DNA from: Gammaproteobacteria bacterium 54_18_T64
GTDB taxonomy: Bacteria; Pseudomonadota; Gammaproteobacteria; Pseudomonadales; Porticoccaceae
Length of the DNA stretch: 32,479 bases
Direction of reading: 5' to 3'
NCBI GenBank assembly: GCA_002162825.1
Contig: MAAU01000082.1
Coordinates: 1 to 32,479 of the forward strand
Positions 6,838 to 14,963 of the stretch are shown here, piece by piece. Below the pieces are notes generated by a model. That model worked only from the letters and a program-made list of their open reading frames with translations. It was not told the DNA's origin and did no database searches. The first letter of the stretch is position 1. Each line of letters begins with the position of its first letter. Position numbers and translations under genes: made by a program.

Positions 6838-7340
6838 TTTTAGTCCTCATAGATTCCAAGCCCCATATTATTGTAAAAACTTTCTGCATGCACCTCGGAA
6901 TATAGACTACCTCACAGCTGCCTCCAAGCGAGAACCTTCACCCGATAAAGGTGTTTGTAAACAGTAGATACTCGCTCATTCGGAAAGTTATTGGTCTGAT
7001 GACTTGCCATAAGGCCCAGGCTTTGAATGGAGGACAGTTCAGCCAAGGCACCTGGTAAGGCCATTGTTATGGTTTTACTACTCTGGCAGTGCCAGACTTT
7101 TTGATAGCCTCCAGGCAAAAGAAATAAAATAAAAGCTGACGCCAGGGCTTGTAAGAAGACAAGCAAGGACTGGCTTAATTTCTGATCGCAGGAAAATAAG
7201 GCCGAGGGCATCGAGGCAAGAGGATTTGATGGGGGGGGATTGTGTCGGAAAAGTTCTACCGAACAACATGGAAGACTAAGGGCTATGTCTAAGTTCTAGC
7301 GACAACTGGGAGGCGTACTTAAAAATTACCGCAAACGCTA
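6838..7340. other. Apparently non-coding 503-base gap
   Basis: No convincing gene is seen. Two overlapping minus-strand frames (6912-7211 and 7078-7269) lack ribosome sites and recognisable motifs. Visible structures on either strand are TCTGGCA-G-TGCCAGA (7082-7096), followed on the plus strand by CTTTTTG, and GCTTGT-AAGAAG-ACAAGC (7147-7164). There is also a run of eight G at 7231-7238. The region could be the decayed remains of a gene or contain an unrecognised small RNA. Confidence 0.45.
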
Positions 7341-7724
7341 TTAGTCAATAGTATCGACCGCTGTAACCGGTCGCACATCGGCCAACTCTTCATCGCTAAA
7401 GATTCGCGAACGAATAAGAAAACGTAGACCGAGGGGGATTTCGAGGGAAAAACTAGCGCCCCGCCCCTCCACAACATCGACGATGGTGTGGCAATTTTCA
7501 TAGTAGTTAAACTGATCGGCGTGCATATAAAAGCCGCAGCCGTGAATATCACCCAGGTAGAGGTCTCGACCACCGAGGCGAAACTCACCAAGGGGGAAGC
7601 ACATGGGAGATGAACCATCACAGCAACCACCGCTGAGATGGAACATTAGCTCACCGTGCGCGCTGCGCAAACGATCAATTACCTCGGCCGCAGCCGCGGT
7701 CACACTCACTCGTTCAACGGGCAT
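7341..7724 (-). CDS. DUF779 family protein
   Basis: This 127-residue protein belongs to DUF779, which often lies beside aldehyde or alcohol dehydrogenase genes and has no proven function. The conserved cysteine-rich segment is SGGCCDGSSPMC near residues 32-43. It is followed by GEFRLGGRDLYLGDI and a second part around GCGFYMHADQFNYY. The closely spaced Cys residues suggest metal or thiol chemistry (inference). The start at 7724 is chosen because a perfect AGGAGG (7731-7736) sits 6 bases upstream; an ATG at 7748 would put this site inside the gene. The gene is the second cistron after the aldehyde dehydrogenase, with a hairpin between them. Confidence 0.88.
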   Translation of the reverse strand: MPVERVSVTAAAAEVIDRLRSAHGELMFHLSGGCCDGSSPMCFPLGEFRLGGRDLYLGDIHGCGFYMHADQFNYYENCHTIVDVVEGRGASFSLEIPLGLRFLIRSRIFSDEELADVRPVTAVDTID

Positions 7725-7730
7725 GGTGTG

Positions 7731-7736
7731 CCTCCT
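7731..7736 (-). promoter_or_regulatory. Strong ribosome binding site of the DUF779 gene
   Basis: A perfect AGGAGG lies 6 bases before the ATG at 7724. It decides the start and places the intercistronic hairpin (7746-7778) about 10 bases further upstream, so the DUF779 gene is likely translated independently of the upstream gene. Confidence 0.75.
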
Positions 7737-7745
7737 ACTGTTGAA

Positions 7746-7778
7746 CAATACGACCCGGCATTGTGCCGGACCGTATTG
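7746..7778 (-). ncRNA. Intercistronic RNA hairpin between aldehyde dehydrogenase and DUF779 genes
   Basis: The arms CAATACGGTCCGGCA and TGCCGGGTCGTATTG (minus strand) form a 15-bp stem with a 3-base loop. Two central positions are G-U and U-G wobble pairs in the minus-strand RNA but would be A-C mismatches in plus-strand RNA. The structure is therefore best in the transcript of the two flanking genes. It starts 9 bases after the aldehyde dehydrogenase stop. No T run follows, so it is more likely an mRNA-stability or processing element than a terminator. Confidence 0.65.
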
Positions 7779-7787
7779 AAAGACTGC

Positions 7788-9284
7788 TTAGAAAAAGCCC
7801 AGCTTGTTTTTGTTGTAGGAAATCAACACGTTTTTAGTATGGCGGTAGCCATTCAACATCATCGCGTGATTCTCCCGGCCAATGCCAGAGTTCTTGTAGC
7901 CGCCAAAGGAAGCGCCAGCAGGGTAGATGTGATAGCTATTCACCCAAACGCGTCCCGCCTGAATACCACGGCTGACTTTATGCACCTGGTGCATATCGCG
8001 AGACCAGAGGCCAGAGCCCAAACCGAACTGGGTATCGTTGGCGATTTCCAGAGCCTCATCTTCGTCCTTAAAGGTGGTAACGGCCAGTACCGGGCCGAAA
8101 ATTTCCTCCTGGAAGATACGCATCTTATTGTGGCCCTTGAACACTGTAGGCTCAATATAGTAGCCATCGGGGTACTGGGGGTTCTTATAGGCGTTGCCAC
8201 CGGTCAGCAACTCTGCGCCCTCTTGCTTACCAATATCGATGTAACTCATGATCTTTTCGTATTGATCATTGGAAGCCTGGGCACTCATCATGGTGCTCAG
8301 CTCATAGGGGTCGCCGCGGGTGATGGCCTCAATCCGCACCAGACACTTCGCCATAAACTTGTCGTAAATACTTTCCTGAATCAAGGCGCGTGATGGGCAA
8401 GTACAAACCTGGCCCTGGTTGAGGGCAAACAGCACCAGACCTTCGATGGCCTTGTCGAGAAACTCGTCATCCTTGTCCATGATGCTTTCGAAGAAAATAT
8501 TCGGTGACTTACCACCGAGCTCCGTGGTGGCCGGAATAATATTTTCGGCCGCGTATTGCATAATCAAGCGCCCGGTGCTGGTCTCACCGGTAAAGGCGAC
8601 TTTCTTAACATCGGGGTGGGAGGCCAGAGGCTTGCCACACTCAACGCCAAAGCCATTCACCACATTGAGTACGCCCGGTGGCAAGAGATCGCCAATCACT
8701 TCCATCAACACCAGCAGAGAAACCGGCGTTTGTTCGGCGGGCTTGATAACAATGCAGTTGCCAGTGGCCAGTGCCGGGGCAATCTTCCAGGCTGCCATCA
8801 GCAGGGGGAAGTTCCAGGGAATAATCTGGGCAACAACACCCAGGGGCTCGTGCACCTCCATGGATACGGTATCGGCGTCGATATTGGTCACGCTGCCCGC
8901 TTCGGTGCGTATGCAACCGCCAAAATAGCGGAACTGATCAATGACCAGGGGTAAGTCCGCACCCAGGGTCTCACGTATACCCTTGCCGTTGTCGCAAGTT
9001 TCTACCATGCTCAGCATTTCGATATTTTCTTCAATGCGGTCGGCAATTCTAAACATCAACATGCTGCGCTCGGCGGGAGAACTCTTGCTCCAGGTCACCG
9101 CAGCTTCCCAAGCCTTCTCAACCGCGAGGTCGATATCCTTAACCGTCGACTGGGGGATACGCGCTATAAAGCCGGCATCAATAGGCGAGGTATTGTCAAA
9201 ATATTGTCCACCAATCGGGGCAACCCACTTGCCACCAATATAGTTCTCATACTGCTCTTTAAACTCGGGCCTTTGAAAAGCCAT
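7788..9284 (-). CDS. NAD-dependent aldehyde dehydrogenase (ExaC/AldB-like)
   Basis: This 498-residue enzyme of the aldehyde dehydrogenase superfamily oxidises an aldehyde to the acid with NAD. It has PWNFP at about 156-160, the cofactor loop FTGETSTGR at 231-239, the general base Glu255 in ELGGKSP, and the catalytic Cys294 in GQVCTC. EEIFGPVLAV and the terminal GYKNSGIGRE block follow. The close resemblance to acetaldehyde dehydrogenases of the ExaC/AldB type and the adjacent DUF779 gene suggest a role in ethanol or acetaldehyde oxidation, though short-chain aldehydes in general are possible. The start at 9284 has a GGGAGAT ribosome site and begins MAFQRPEF as in relatives. A frame-open ATG at 9326 would add 14 unconserved residues. 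Confidence 0.95.
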   Translation of the reverse strand: MAFQRPEFKEQYENYIGGKWVAPIGGQYFDNTSPIDAGFIARIPQSTVKDIDLAVEKAWEAAVTWSKSSPAERSMLMFRIADRIEENIEMLSMVETCDNGKGIRETLGADLPLVIDQFRYFGGCIRTEAGSVTNIDADTVSMEVHEPLGVVAQIIPWNFPLLMAAWKIAPALATGNCIVIKPAEQTPVSLLVLMEVIGDLLPPGVLNVVNGFGVECGKPLASHPDVKKVAFTGETSTGRLIMQYAAENIIPATTELGGKSPNIFFESIMDKDDEFLDKAIEGLVLFALNQGQVCTCPSRALIQESIYDKFMAKCLVRIEAITRGDPYELSTMMSAQASNDQYEKIMSYIDIGKQEGAELLTGGNAYKNPQYPDGYYIEPTVFKGHNKMRIFQEEIFGPVLAVTTFKDEDEALEIANDTQFGLGSGLWSRDMHQVHKVSRGIQAGRVWVNSYHIYPAGASFGGYKNSGIGRENHAMMLNGYRHTKNVLISYNKNKLGFF

Positions 9285-9503
9285 GCTGATCTCCCATGTA
9301 TCAATTTCACAGTTATAGTTATCCACCCTGCCAGGCCCTTTATTGACCCAAGCATGTCATCCCTTTCAAGAAGGACGAATCGTCTCGCTCAACTACCTGA
9401 CCCAATGTGCGCCAAATGCTGCCGATAGACTGGGTCGATTATGTCGCTAGTTTTCGCTAAGCACAAGAACCGCCGGGTAACCTCAGGAACAGCCCCAGCG
9501 CCC

Positions 9504-9908
9504 CTACGTCAAGTGGACAAGCACCTGTCGCCTGCCTGGTCGTTGGCGGTGCTCCCAGAGATAGACCCCCTGCCAGGTGCCCAGCGCCAGTTCACCCTCT
9601 AGCACCGGGATCGACACACTACTCGCCGTTAGCGCCGCCTTGATATGAGCGGGCATATCATCTGGGCCCTCTAGAGTATGGGTATACAGGGGGTCATGTT
9701 CGGGCACCAGGCGATTGAGCCAGTGTTCAAGGTCTCTGCGCGCCGAGGGGTCGTAGCTTTCCTGAATCAGTAGGCTGGCCGAGGTGTGCTGAATGAAAAG
9801 GGTACACAAGCCCTCGTGCAAGCCCGCCCCGCTGACGACGCTATGCAGCTCCGCAGTGAAATCGTGCAAGCCCTGGCGCTCAACATCGAGTGTCAAAGTG
9901 GTGATCAT
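9504..9908 (-). CDS. YjbQ family (UPF0047) protein
   Basis: This 134-residue member of the YjbQ/UPF0047 family is annotated in some relatives as having weak thiamine-phosphate synthase activity; the true role is uncertain. Three family signatures are visible: CTLFIQHTSASLLIQE, GPDDMPAHIKAALT and LGTWQGVYLWEHR. The conserved histidines in the first and third blocks are thought to lie around a metal or active site. The length is normal. It is a single gene, transcribed divergently from trmA, with a weak purine-rich ribosome site (GGGGTAGAG). Confidence 0.92.
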   Translation of the reverse strand: MITTLTLDVERQGLHDFTAELHSVVSGAGLHEGLCTLFIQHTSASLLIQESYDPSARRDLEHWLNRLVPEHDPLYTHTLEGPDDMPAHIKAALTASSVSIPVLEGELALGTWQGVYLWEHRQRPGRRQVLVHLT

Positions 9909-10018
9909 TTACTCTACCCCGCCCATCGTTAAGGCTTGTTATTAAGTACTACGTGAGATGCCGTGGTTTCAGGTCTTACTTAGGTGGCGCCAGCCAGCGT
10001 GAGTCCTGTAAATAGCGC

Positions 10019-10024
10019 TATAAT
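10019..10024 (+). promoter_or_regulatory. Candidate -10 box for trmA
   Basis: A perfect TATAAT lies 21 bases before the GTG start of trmA. A matching -35 hexamer was not found at the usual spacing, so the promoter is inferred from the -10 match and location. Confidence 0.4.
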
Positions 10025-10045
10025 AGGCGATTTTCCGGAGCCCCT

Positions 10046-11155
10046 GTGACCGCTATCGACCCCGCTACCTACGACCAACAGTTAGAAGAAAAGGTGGTTA
10101 CCTTAGAGGAGCGCTTCCAGGGGCTTGAACACCCCCCACTTGAGACCTATCCCTCGGCTCCCCTCAACTATCGCATGCGTGCCGAATTTAAAGTCTGGCA
10201 ACAAGAGGGCCGCGCCGACTACGCCATGTACCGCCAGGGCGAGCACAGGCAGGCCTATATTATTGATACCTTCCCGCCGGGCTCGACAACGATTGCTGAA
10301 TTGATGCCGCCGCTGCTCGAACAAATCAATGCCTGCGACATTCTGCGTCAGCGCCTGTTTAGCGTGGAGTTTTTGACCACCTTGAGCGGCGAGGCCGTCA
10401 TCACCCTACTCTACCACCGTCCCCTCGATGCTATTTGGGAAGAGCGTGCCAACACTCTCTCCCAGCACTTGAAGACGGACATTATCGGCCGCAGCCGTAA
10501 ACAGAAGGTGGTTATTGGCCGCGACTATGTAATGGAACAATTGCAGGTCGCCGGGCGCACCTACACCTACCAGCAAAAAGAAACGGGCTTCACCCAGCCC
10601 AATGCTCGAGTCAATGAAAAAATGCTCGACTGGGCGCGCCAACACAGCACAGACTTTGGCGGTGACCTCTTGGAGCTGTATTGTGGCAACGGCAATTTTA
10701 CCGCCGTGCTAGCGCAGAATTTTCAGCGCGTATTGGCCACGGAAATTGCCAAAATATCGGTCAACTCGGCGACCTATAATTTCGAAATCAATAACATCGA
10801 TAATATAGAGATCGTGCGCCTTTCCAGCGAAGAGATTACCCAGGCCCTCAACGAGGTCAGACCCTTTCGCCGCCTGCGCCACATCGATTTAAAGACTTAC
10901 CAATTTTCGACTGTGTTTGTCGACCCACCCAGAGCCGGGCTCGATGACGACACGCTGGAGTTGCTGCGCCGCTTTGACAATATCATTTACATTTCCTGCA
11001 ATCCGCAAACCCTGCACGACAATCTGGTGGCGCTGGATAGCAGTCACCGCATCGAACACTTCGCCGCCTTCGATCAGTTCCCCTACACCCACCACCTGGA
11101 AGCGGGTGCCGTGCTGAAAAAACGCCTATCCAGCAAGGTCGATCAGGCCGAGTAG
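10046..11155 (+). CDS. trmA: tRNA (uracil-5-)-methyltransferase TrmA
   Basis: This 369-residue enzyme makes 5-methyluridine at position 54 of the T loop of tRNAs using S-adenosylmethionine. The N-terminal half carries NYRMRAEFKVWQ (about 41-52) and GFTQPNARVNEKML (about 181-194), as in TrmA. The methyltransferase motifs are LLELYCGNGNFT (208-219) and FVDPPRAGL (291-299). The catalytic nucleophile is Cys318 in YISCNP and the general base is Glu352 in HHLEAG. It lacks the cysteine cluster and TRAM domain of the rRNA enzymes RlmD and RlmC, which supports the tRNA enzyme. The start is GTG at 10046 with GGAG upstream. The last 13 bases overlap the convergent DUF2489 gene. Confidence 0.96.
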   Translation: MTAIDPATYDQQLEEKVVTLEERFQGLEHPPLETYPSAPLNYRMRAEFKVWQQEGRADYAMYRQGEHRQAYIIDTFPPGSTTIAELMPPLLEQINACDILRQRLFSVEFLTTLSGEAVITLLYHRPLDAIWEERANTLSQHLKTDIIGRSRKQKVVIGRDYVMEQLQVAGRTYTYQQKETGFTQPNARVNEKMLDWARQHSTDFGGDLLELYCGNGNFTAVLAQNFQRVLATEIAKISVNSATYNFEINNIDNIEIVRLSSEEITQALNEVRPFRRLRHIDLKTYQFSTVFVDPPRAGLDDDTLELLRRFDNIIYISCNPQTLHDNLVALDSSHRIEHFAAFDQFPYTHHLEAGAVLKKRLSSKVDQAE

Positions 11156-11637
11156 AAGAGATTCACCGCGGCACCAGTGGGCTCGGGCACACCCTCGTCG
11201 AGGAGTTTTTTGGCGGCGTCGAGCACGAAGTCTGCAAAGGCCTTTTCCGTCTTCAAGCGCTCCAGGTCAAAGGCTTTGCGCTGCTCCCGCGACAGTGCCT
11301 TCCAGGCCTCGAGAATTGGAATATGTGAGGTGGCCTCGGCGACCTGATAAAATACGCTATAGGCCTCGGACTCCCGGGCCTGTGGATCAATCTGCGTCAA
11401 CAGCCAGGAAATACGCAGACAGCCCTCTGTAATACTCAATTCATCTGCCACCAGGCCCTTAGCTAAAATGATGATGCTTTTACTCGTCTGCGTCGCCTTA
11501 TCCTTCAGCTGTTGCTCAAAAACCAGTCTCGCCTCTTCACGCTCGGCGTCGACGCGCCGCAATTTTTTATGCAGATGCAGGGCATAGCCGGCCAAGGCCA
11601 CGACAATAACAACAGCCATAAGAATTAAAAAAACCAC
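11143..11637 (-). CDS. DUF2489 family membrane-anchored protein
   Basis: This 164-residue protein of unknown function matches DUF2489. A single N-terminal membrane segment (about residues 3-21) is followed by a charged coiled-coil stretch (about 22-55) and a helical domain. That domain contains the conserved parts CLRISWLLTQIDP and HIPILEAWKALSREQRKAFD. It is probably anchored in the inner membrane with the helical part in the cytoplasm (inference). The GTG start at 11637 has GAGG 8 bases upstream. The gene overlaps the 3' end of trmA by 13 bases on the opposite strand. Confidence 0.82.
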   Translation of the reverse strand: MVFLILMAVVIVVALAGYALHLHKKLRRVDAEREEARLVFEQQLKDKATQTSKSIIILAKGLVADELSITEGCLRISWLLTQIDPQARESEAYSVFYQVAEATSHIPILEAWKALSREQRKAFDLERLKTEKAFADFVLDAAKKLLDEGVPEPTGAAVNLFYSA

Positions 11638-11681
11638 AAACCACCTCTAAAAATGGGAAATATAAGACTGCAAAGCCCGGC

Positions 11682-12632
11682 TTACGCGAAGCCAAAGCTT
11701 CTTAAAAAGATCAAACCAGCGACCACAATCAGAAAGGAAAACAGGCCGCCCAGCAAGACAATATTCGCCGCCATCCGGGCATTGCCGCCGAACACCTGAG
11801 CAAAGACCACGCTAATGGTAGAGGTCGGTGACGACAAAACGAGAAACATAATACCCAGCTCCATACCCCGCAAACCGCAATACCAGGCAAGGGGCACACC
11901 CAGAGCGGGCATTAACAGACATTTATACAGCGCCGCGCCCCAACCGGCCAAAGAGGGGCTGCGCAACTGTGTGAAGTCCAGTGAGGCGCCAACATTAATT
12001 AACACCAGCGGCACCGTCATCTGCCCCAGTAACCGGCCACTATTGGCCAGCGCCTCGGGCAATTGCAGTTTTAGAGCACCGGCCAGCGTACCCAGAAAGA
12101 CACTAATGATAATGGGGTTTTTAACAATATCGGACAGATAGTTCTTAGCCGGACCGCCCTCTTGCTGACTATAGAACTTGAGAATGCTGATGGAATAAAT
12201 ATTATTAAAAATAATATAAATACCCATCGGTAGTGAAGCCAGAGCCACGCCTTCAAGGCCGTAGACATTGTAGGCCATGGCGAGCCCCGAAATCAGCAAA
12301 TTGCCACGGGTGGCGCCCTGAATAAAAACGCCGCGATCGGCGCGCCGAGAGACCATAATGGGTGCCAGGGCCCAGGCCAGGAGGGACAAAAAAATCAACA
12401 GGCCGACACTGACGGAGAGAAAGCGCGGTGCCTCAGCGAGGCTTAAATCGGCACTCGACAATGATAAAAACAACATGGTCGGGGCGGCAAAATTAAACAC
12501 AATGCGCGAGCTATCGTGTAGAAAGCCCTCGCTCAACCAGCCCATGCGCCGCAGCAGTACACCCAGGGCAGTGAGTAAATAGACGGGTAAAATCGCCGTA
12601 AATACAAAGCCTACGACCTCAAGATGCTGCAA
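11682..12632 (-). CDS. AEC family transporter (auxin efflux carrier/malonate permease-like)
   Basis: This 316-residue protein has about ten hydrophobic membrane segments arranged as two halves, typical of the AEC family. The N-terminus FTAILPVYLLTALGVLLRRMGWL and the half-repeat RGNLLISGLAMAYNVYG match the family, as do LINVGASLDF and the C-terminal FLVLSSPTSTISVVFAQ. Bacterial members export or import small organic acids and some amino-acid-like compounds; the substrate here is unknown. The start is a TTG at 12632, because an in-frame stop lies five codons upstream and no ATG precedes the first membrane segment. It is followed at 45 bases by the DUF2489 gene. Confidence 0.9.
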   Translation of the reverse strand: MQHLEVVGFVFTAILPVYLLTALGVLLRRMGWLSEGFLHDSSRIVFNFAAPTMLFLSLSSADLSLAEAPRFLSVSVGLLIFLSLLAWALAPIMVSRRADRGVFIQGATRGNLLISGLAMAYNVYGLEGVALASLPMGIYIIFNNIYSISILKFYSQQEGGPAKNYLSDIVKNPIIISVFLGTLAGALKLQLPEALANSGRLLGQMTVPLVLINVGASLDFTQLRSPSLAGWGAALYKCLLMPALGVPLAWYCGLRGMELGIMFLVLSSPTSTISVVFAQVFGGNARMAANIVLLGGLFSFLIVVAGLIFLRSFGFA

Positions 12633-12668
12633 TGCAAGCCACCCTTATGTACAACTGGAGTTGCTCAC

Positions 12669-14042
12669 TCACCGCTGGGCATCGCTGTCGTCGGCCACGC
12701 TGACAAGCGCCGCTTGCTCGGCCAGCTGACTTTCCTCCCTCAGCATTGGAGGCATATCGCGGCGCGTGCGGGCACCCAGTGTTTTTAAATCCTCGACCCG
12801 CTTGAGTAAATTGCCGCGACCCGACACCAGGCGTTTACGCGTGCTCACCCAGGCCGCCTGACTCTTGTCTAAATACTTACCGATATCCTCCAGGCCCTCT
12901 GCCAGGAGTACAAACTGGTCGTAGAGACCACCGGCCTGAATGGCAATTTTTTCGGCATTGAGATTTTGGTCGGCATAGCGCCAAATATTGTGAATGGTGC
13001 GCAGGGTCGCCAACAGGGTAGAGGGGCTGACCAGAATAATCCCCTTGTCGTAAGCATCGCTAAACAACTGCTGATCGTGTTCAATCGCCAGCATAAAGGC
13101 CGCCTCTACGGGTATGAAAATCAGTACGAAGTCGAGAGTATTAACACCCTCCAACTGTTCATAGGCCTTGCGATTAAGCCCCGTGATATGGCTGCGCAAA
13201 GAGGCAATGTGAGCCTTCAAACTCTGCTGACGCTGTTTTTCATCCTCACTACGACAATAAAGCTCGTAATCTTTCAGCGAGACCTTGGCGTCGATAACAA
13301 TATCGCGCTGCTCCGGCAGGTGCAAAATAACATCGGGATTGCGCCTGCGACCCTCACTATCTTGCAGGGCCACCTGGGTTTGATATTCCCTGCCCTTGCG
13401 CAGGCCCGACTCCTCGAGCAGGCGTTCGAGGATCAACTCGCCCCAGTTGCCCTGAAACTTATTATCCCCCTTTAGGGCATTGGCCAACTGTATCGCATCG
13501 TGGCCAATTTTCTGGGTTTGCAATTGTAGCTCACCAATTTTCCCCTCCAGGCGATTGCGCTCGGCGCTCTCCTTGTCGTAAACATTTTCTACCTGCTTGC
13601 GGAAGTCGGCGAGGTCCTTGCGCAGAGGCGCAACGCTACTATCCAGGGCCTCCTTGCTGGTGCGCGAAAAGGCCGCCTGTTTGTTTTCGAAGATACGATT
13701 GGCGAGGTTTTCAAACTCCTGACCCAGGGCACTGCGGGTTTGCTCCAGCAGAGCCACTTGCTCCTGCCCCTGCAGCCTTGCCGACTCTAACTGCGCTGCC
13801 AGGGCACTATTATCACCACTTAAAACAAGGTTCTGCTGGCGTAGCTGGACGACCTCGATCTGTAAGTCTGCGCTTGTTTGCTCGAGGTGTTGCCTGTCGC
13901 GAAGCAAGGTGGCGATCTCAACGCGTGTGGAGGCATCGCGACGACTATTGCGCGAATAAATCACCAGGGCGGCGAGAACCCCGCCAATAAGAGCGGCAAG
14001 AAACATCCAGAGTGACGGTAGAATAGCGGGGAGAGAGGTCAT
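12669..14042 (-). CDS. rmuC: DNA recombination protein RmuC homologue
   Basis: This 457-residue protein has one N-terminal membrane segment (about residues 8-28), then a long coiled coil (about 35-200), then the RmuC domain. The domain includes FQGNWGELILERLLEESGL, GRRRNPDVILHLPEQRDIVI and DAKVSLKDYELYCR. It ends in LDFVLIFIPVEAAFMLA and an alpha-helical tail. RmuC limits inversions and other rearrangements in E. coli and has a nuclease-like core; its exact action is not settled. The ATG at 14042 is chosen because it precedes the membrane segment directly. A TTG at 14075 would add 11 residues. The gene is divergent from murI. Confidence 0.92.
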   Translation of the reverse strand: MTSLPAILPSLWMFLAALIGGVLAALVIYSRNSRRDASTRVEIATLLRDRQHLEQTSADLQIEVVQLRQQNLVLSGDNSALAAQLESARLQGQEQVALLEQTRSALGQEFENLANRIFENKQAAFSRTSKEALDSSVAPLRKDLADFRKQVENVYDKESAERNRLEGKIGELQLQTQKIGHDAIQLANALKGDNKFQGNWGELILERLLEESGLRKGREYQTQVALQDSEGRRRNPDVILHLPEQRDIVIDAKVSLKDYELYCRSEDEKQRQQSLKAHIASLRSHITGLNRKAYEQLEGVNTLDFVLIFIPVEAAFMLAIEHDQQLFSDAYDKGIILVSPSTLLATLRTIHNIWRYADQNLNAEKIAIQAGGLYDQFVLLAEGLEDIGKYLDKSQAAWVSTRKRLVSGRGNLLKRVEDLKTLGARTRRDMPPMLREESQLAEQAALVSVADDSDAQR

Positions 14043-14146
14043 GGCGCAGGATTTTAGCAGTTCAGTCCGCGGCAATGGGGTAAAATAAATTCCAGCCCGA
14101 CGGCCAAATCCACATCCGTGTCACCCCCACGAGGCAGCTCACTCCA

Positions 14147-14956
14147 TTGACGAACACAGCAGCGGCTAAAATTCTGGTCTTCGATTCCGGCGTTGGTGGC
14201 TTGAGTATTCTGCAAGCCCTGCAGCAGGCATTGCCGACCTGTGAATACCACTACGCCTCCGACAACCGGGCCTTTCCCTACGGCACTAAAAACACCGGGT
14301 TTTTACTTGAGCGCGTCCACAGCGTGCTACAAGGACTGATCGACAAAACCCAGGCCGATCTTATCGTCGTCGCCTGCAATACCGCTAGCACCCTGGTACT
14401 ACCGAGAATTCGCCAACATTTCACCATCCCCGTGGTTGGCGTCGTTCCCGCCATCAAACCCGCGGCCCAACAATCGGCAACAGCGGTGATCGGCTTGCTC
14501 GGCACCCCAGGTACCGTCGCCAGGCCCTATACCAAGGCGTTAATAGAGGAGTTTGCCAGTGGCTGCGAGGTGACTTCCGTCGGCAGTGCTGAGCTGGTGA
14601 CCATGGCAGAACAAGCACTGCGGGGCACGCCACCACCGCGAGAAAAACTCAGCGCGATTTTAAAACCTTTATTTGCCGACAGCCGACTCGACACCATTGT
14701 CCTGGCCTGCACTCACTTTCCCCTCATTAAGCAGCACTTAATCGAGGCCGCACCGAGGGCCGTCAACTGGATTGATTCTGGCGAGGCCATCGCACGCAGA
14801 GTGAGCTTCCTACTGGCCAGCGAGTCCACCAGAAAACCTCATCGCCAGGCCACCGAAAACAGCGCGATATTTACTGCAGACAGTGCCGACATCGACCTGC
14901 TTGCCGATGCCCTGAAGACCTTTATGCTGAACCGAATAGAGTATATCCGACTGTAG
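14147..14956 (+). CDS. murI: Glutamate racemase MurI
   Basis: This 269-residue racemase makes D-glutamate for peptidoglycan. The N-terminal ILVFDSGVGGLSIL carries the conserved Asp13-Ser14. The two catalytic cysteines are Cys77 in VVACNTAS and Cys188 in VLACTHFPLI, which remove and return the alpha proton from opposite faces. Further family blocks are NRAFPYGTK and IGLLGTPGTV. The start is a TTG at 14147, as no ATG lies between the upstream stop and the conserved block; a GAGG is present but farther upstream than usual, suggesting modest translation. It converges on mshM with only 7 bases between the two stops. Confidence 0.95.
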   Translation: MTNTAAAKILVFDSGVGGLSILQALQQALPTCEYHYASDNRAFPYGTKNTGFLLERVHSVLQGLIDKTQADLIVVACNTASTLVLPRIRQHFTIPVVGVVPAIKPAAQQSATAVIGLLGTPGTVARPYTKALIEEFASGCEVTSVGSAELVTMAEQALRGTPPPREKLSAILKPLFADSRLDTIVLACTHFPLIKQHLIEAAPRAVNWIDSGEAIARRVSFLLASESTRKPHRQATENSAIFTADSADIDLLADALKTFMLNRIEYIRL

Positions 14957-14963
14957 AAAGCGC

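Noticed and set aside
6912-7269. Two overlapping minus-strand frames as small genes
   Set aside because: Neither has a ribosome site, a signal or a recognisable domain; composition looks like non-coding sequence.
7656-8393. 245-codon plus-strand frame antisense to the aldehyde dehydrogenase
   Set aside because: It lies opposite a clearly conserved enzyme whose codon pattern leaves the other strand open. The translation shows no known motif.
9285-9503. Sigma-54 promoter before the aldehyde dehydrogenase
   Set aside because: A TGGCA is present on the minus strand, but no TTGC element follows at the required spacing.
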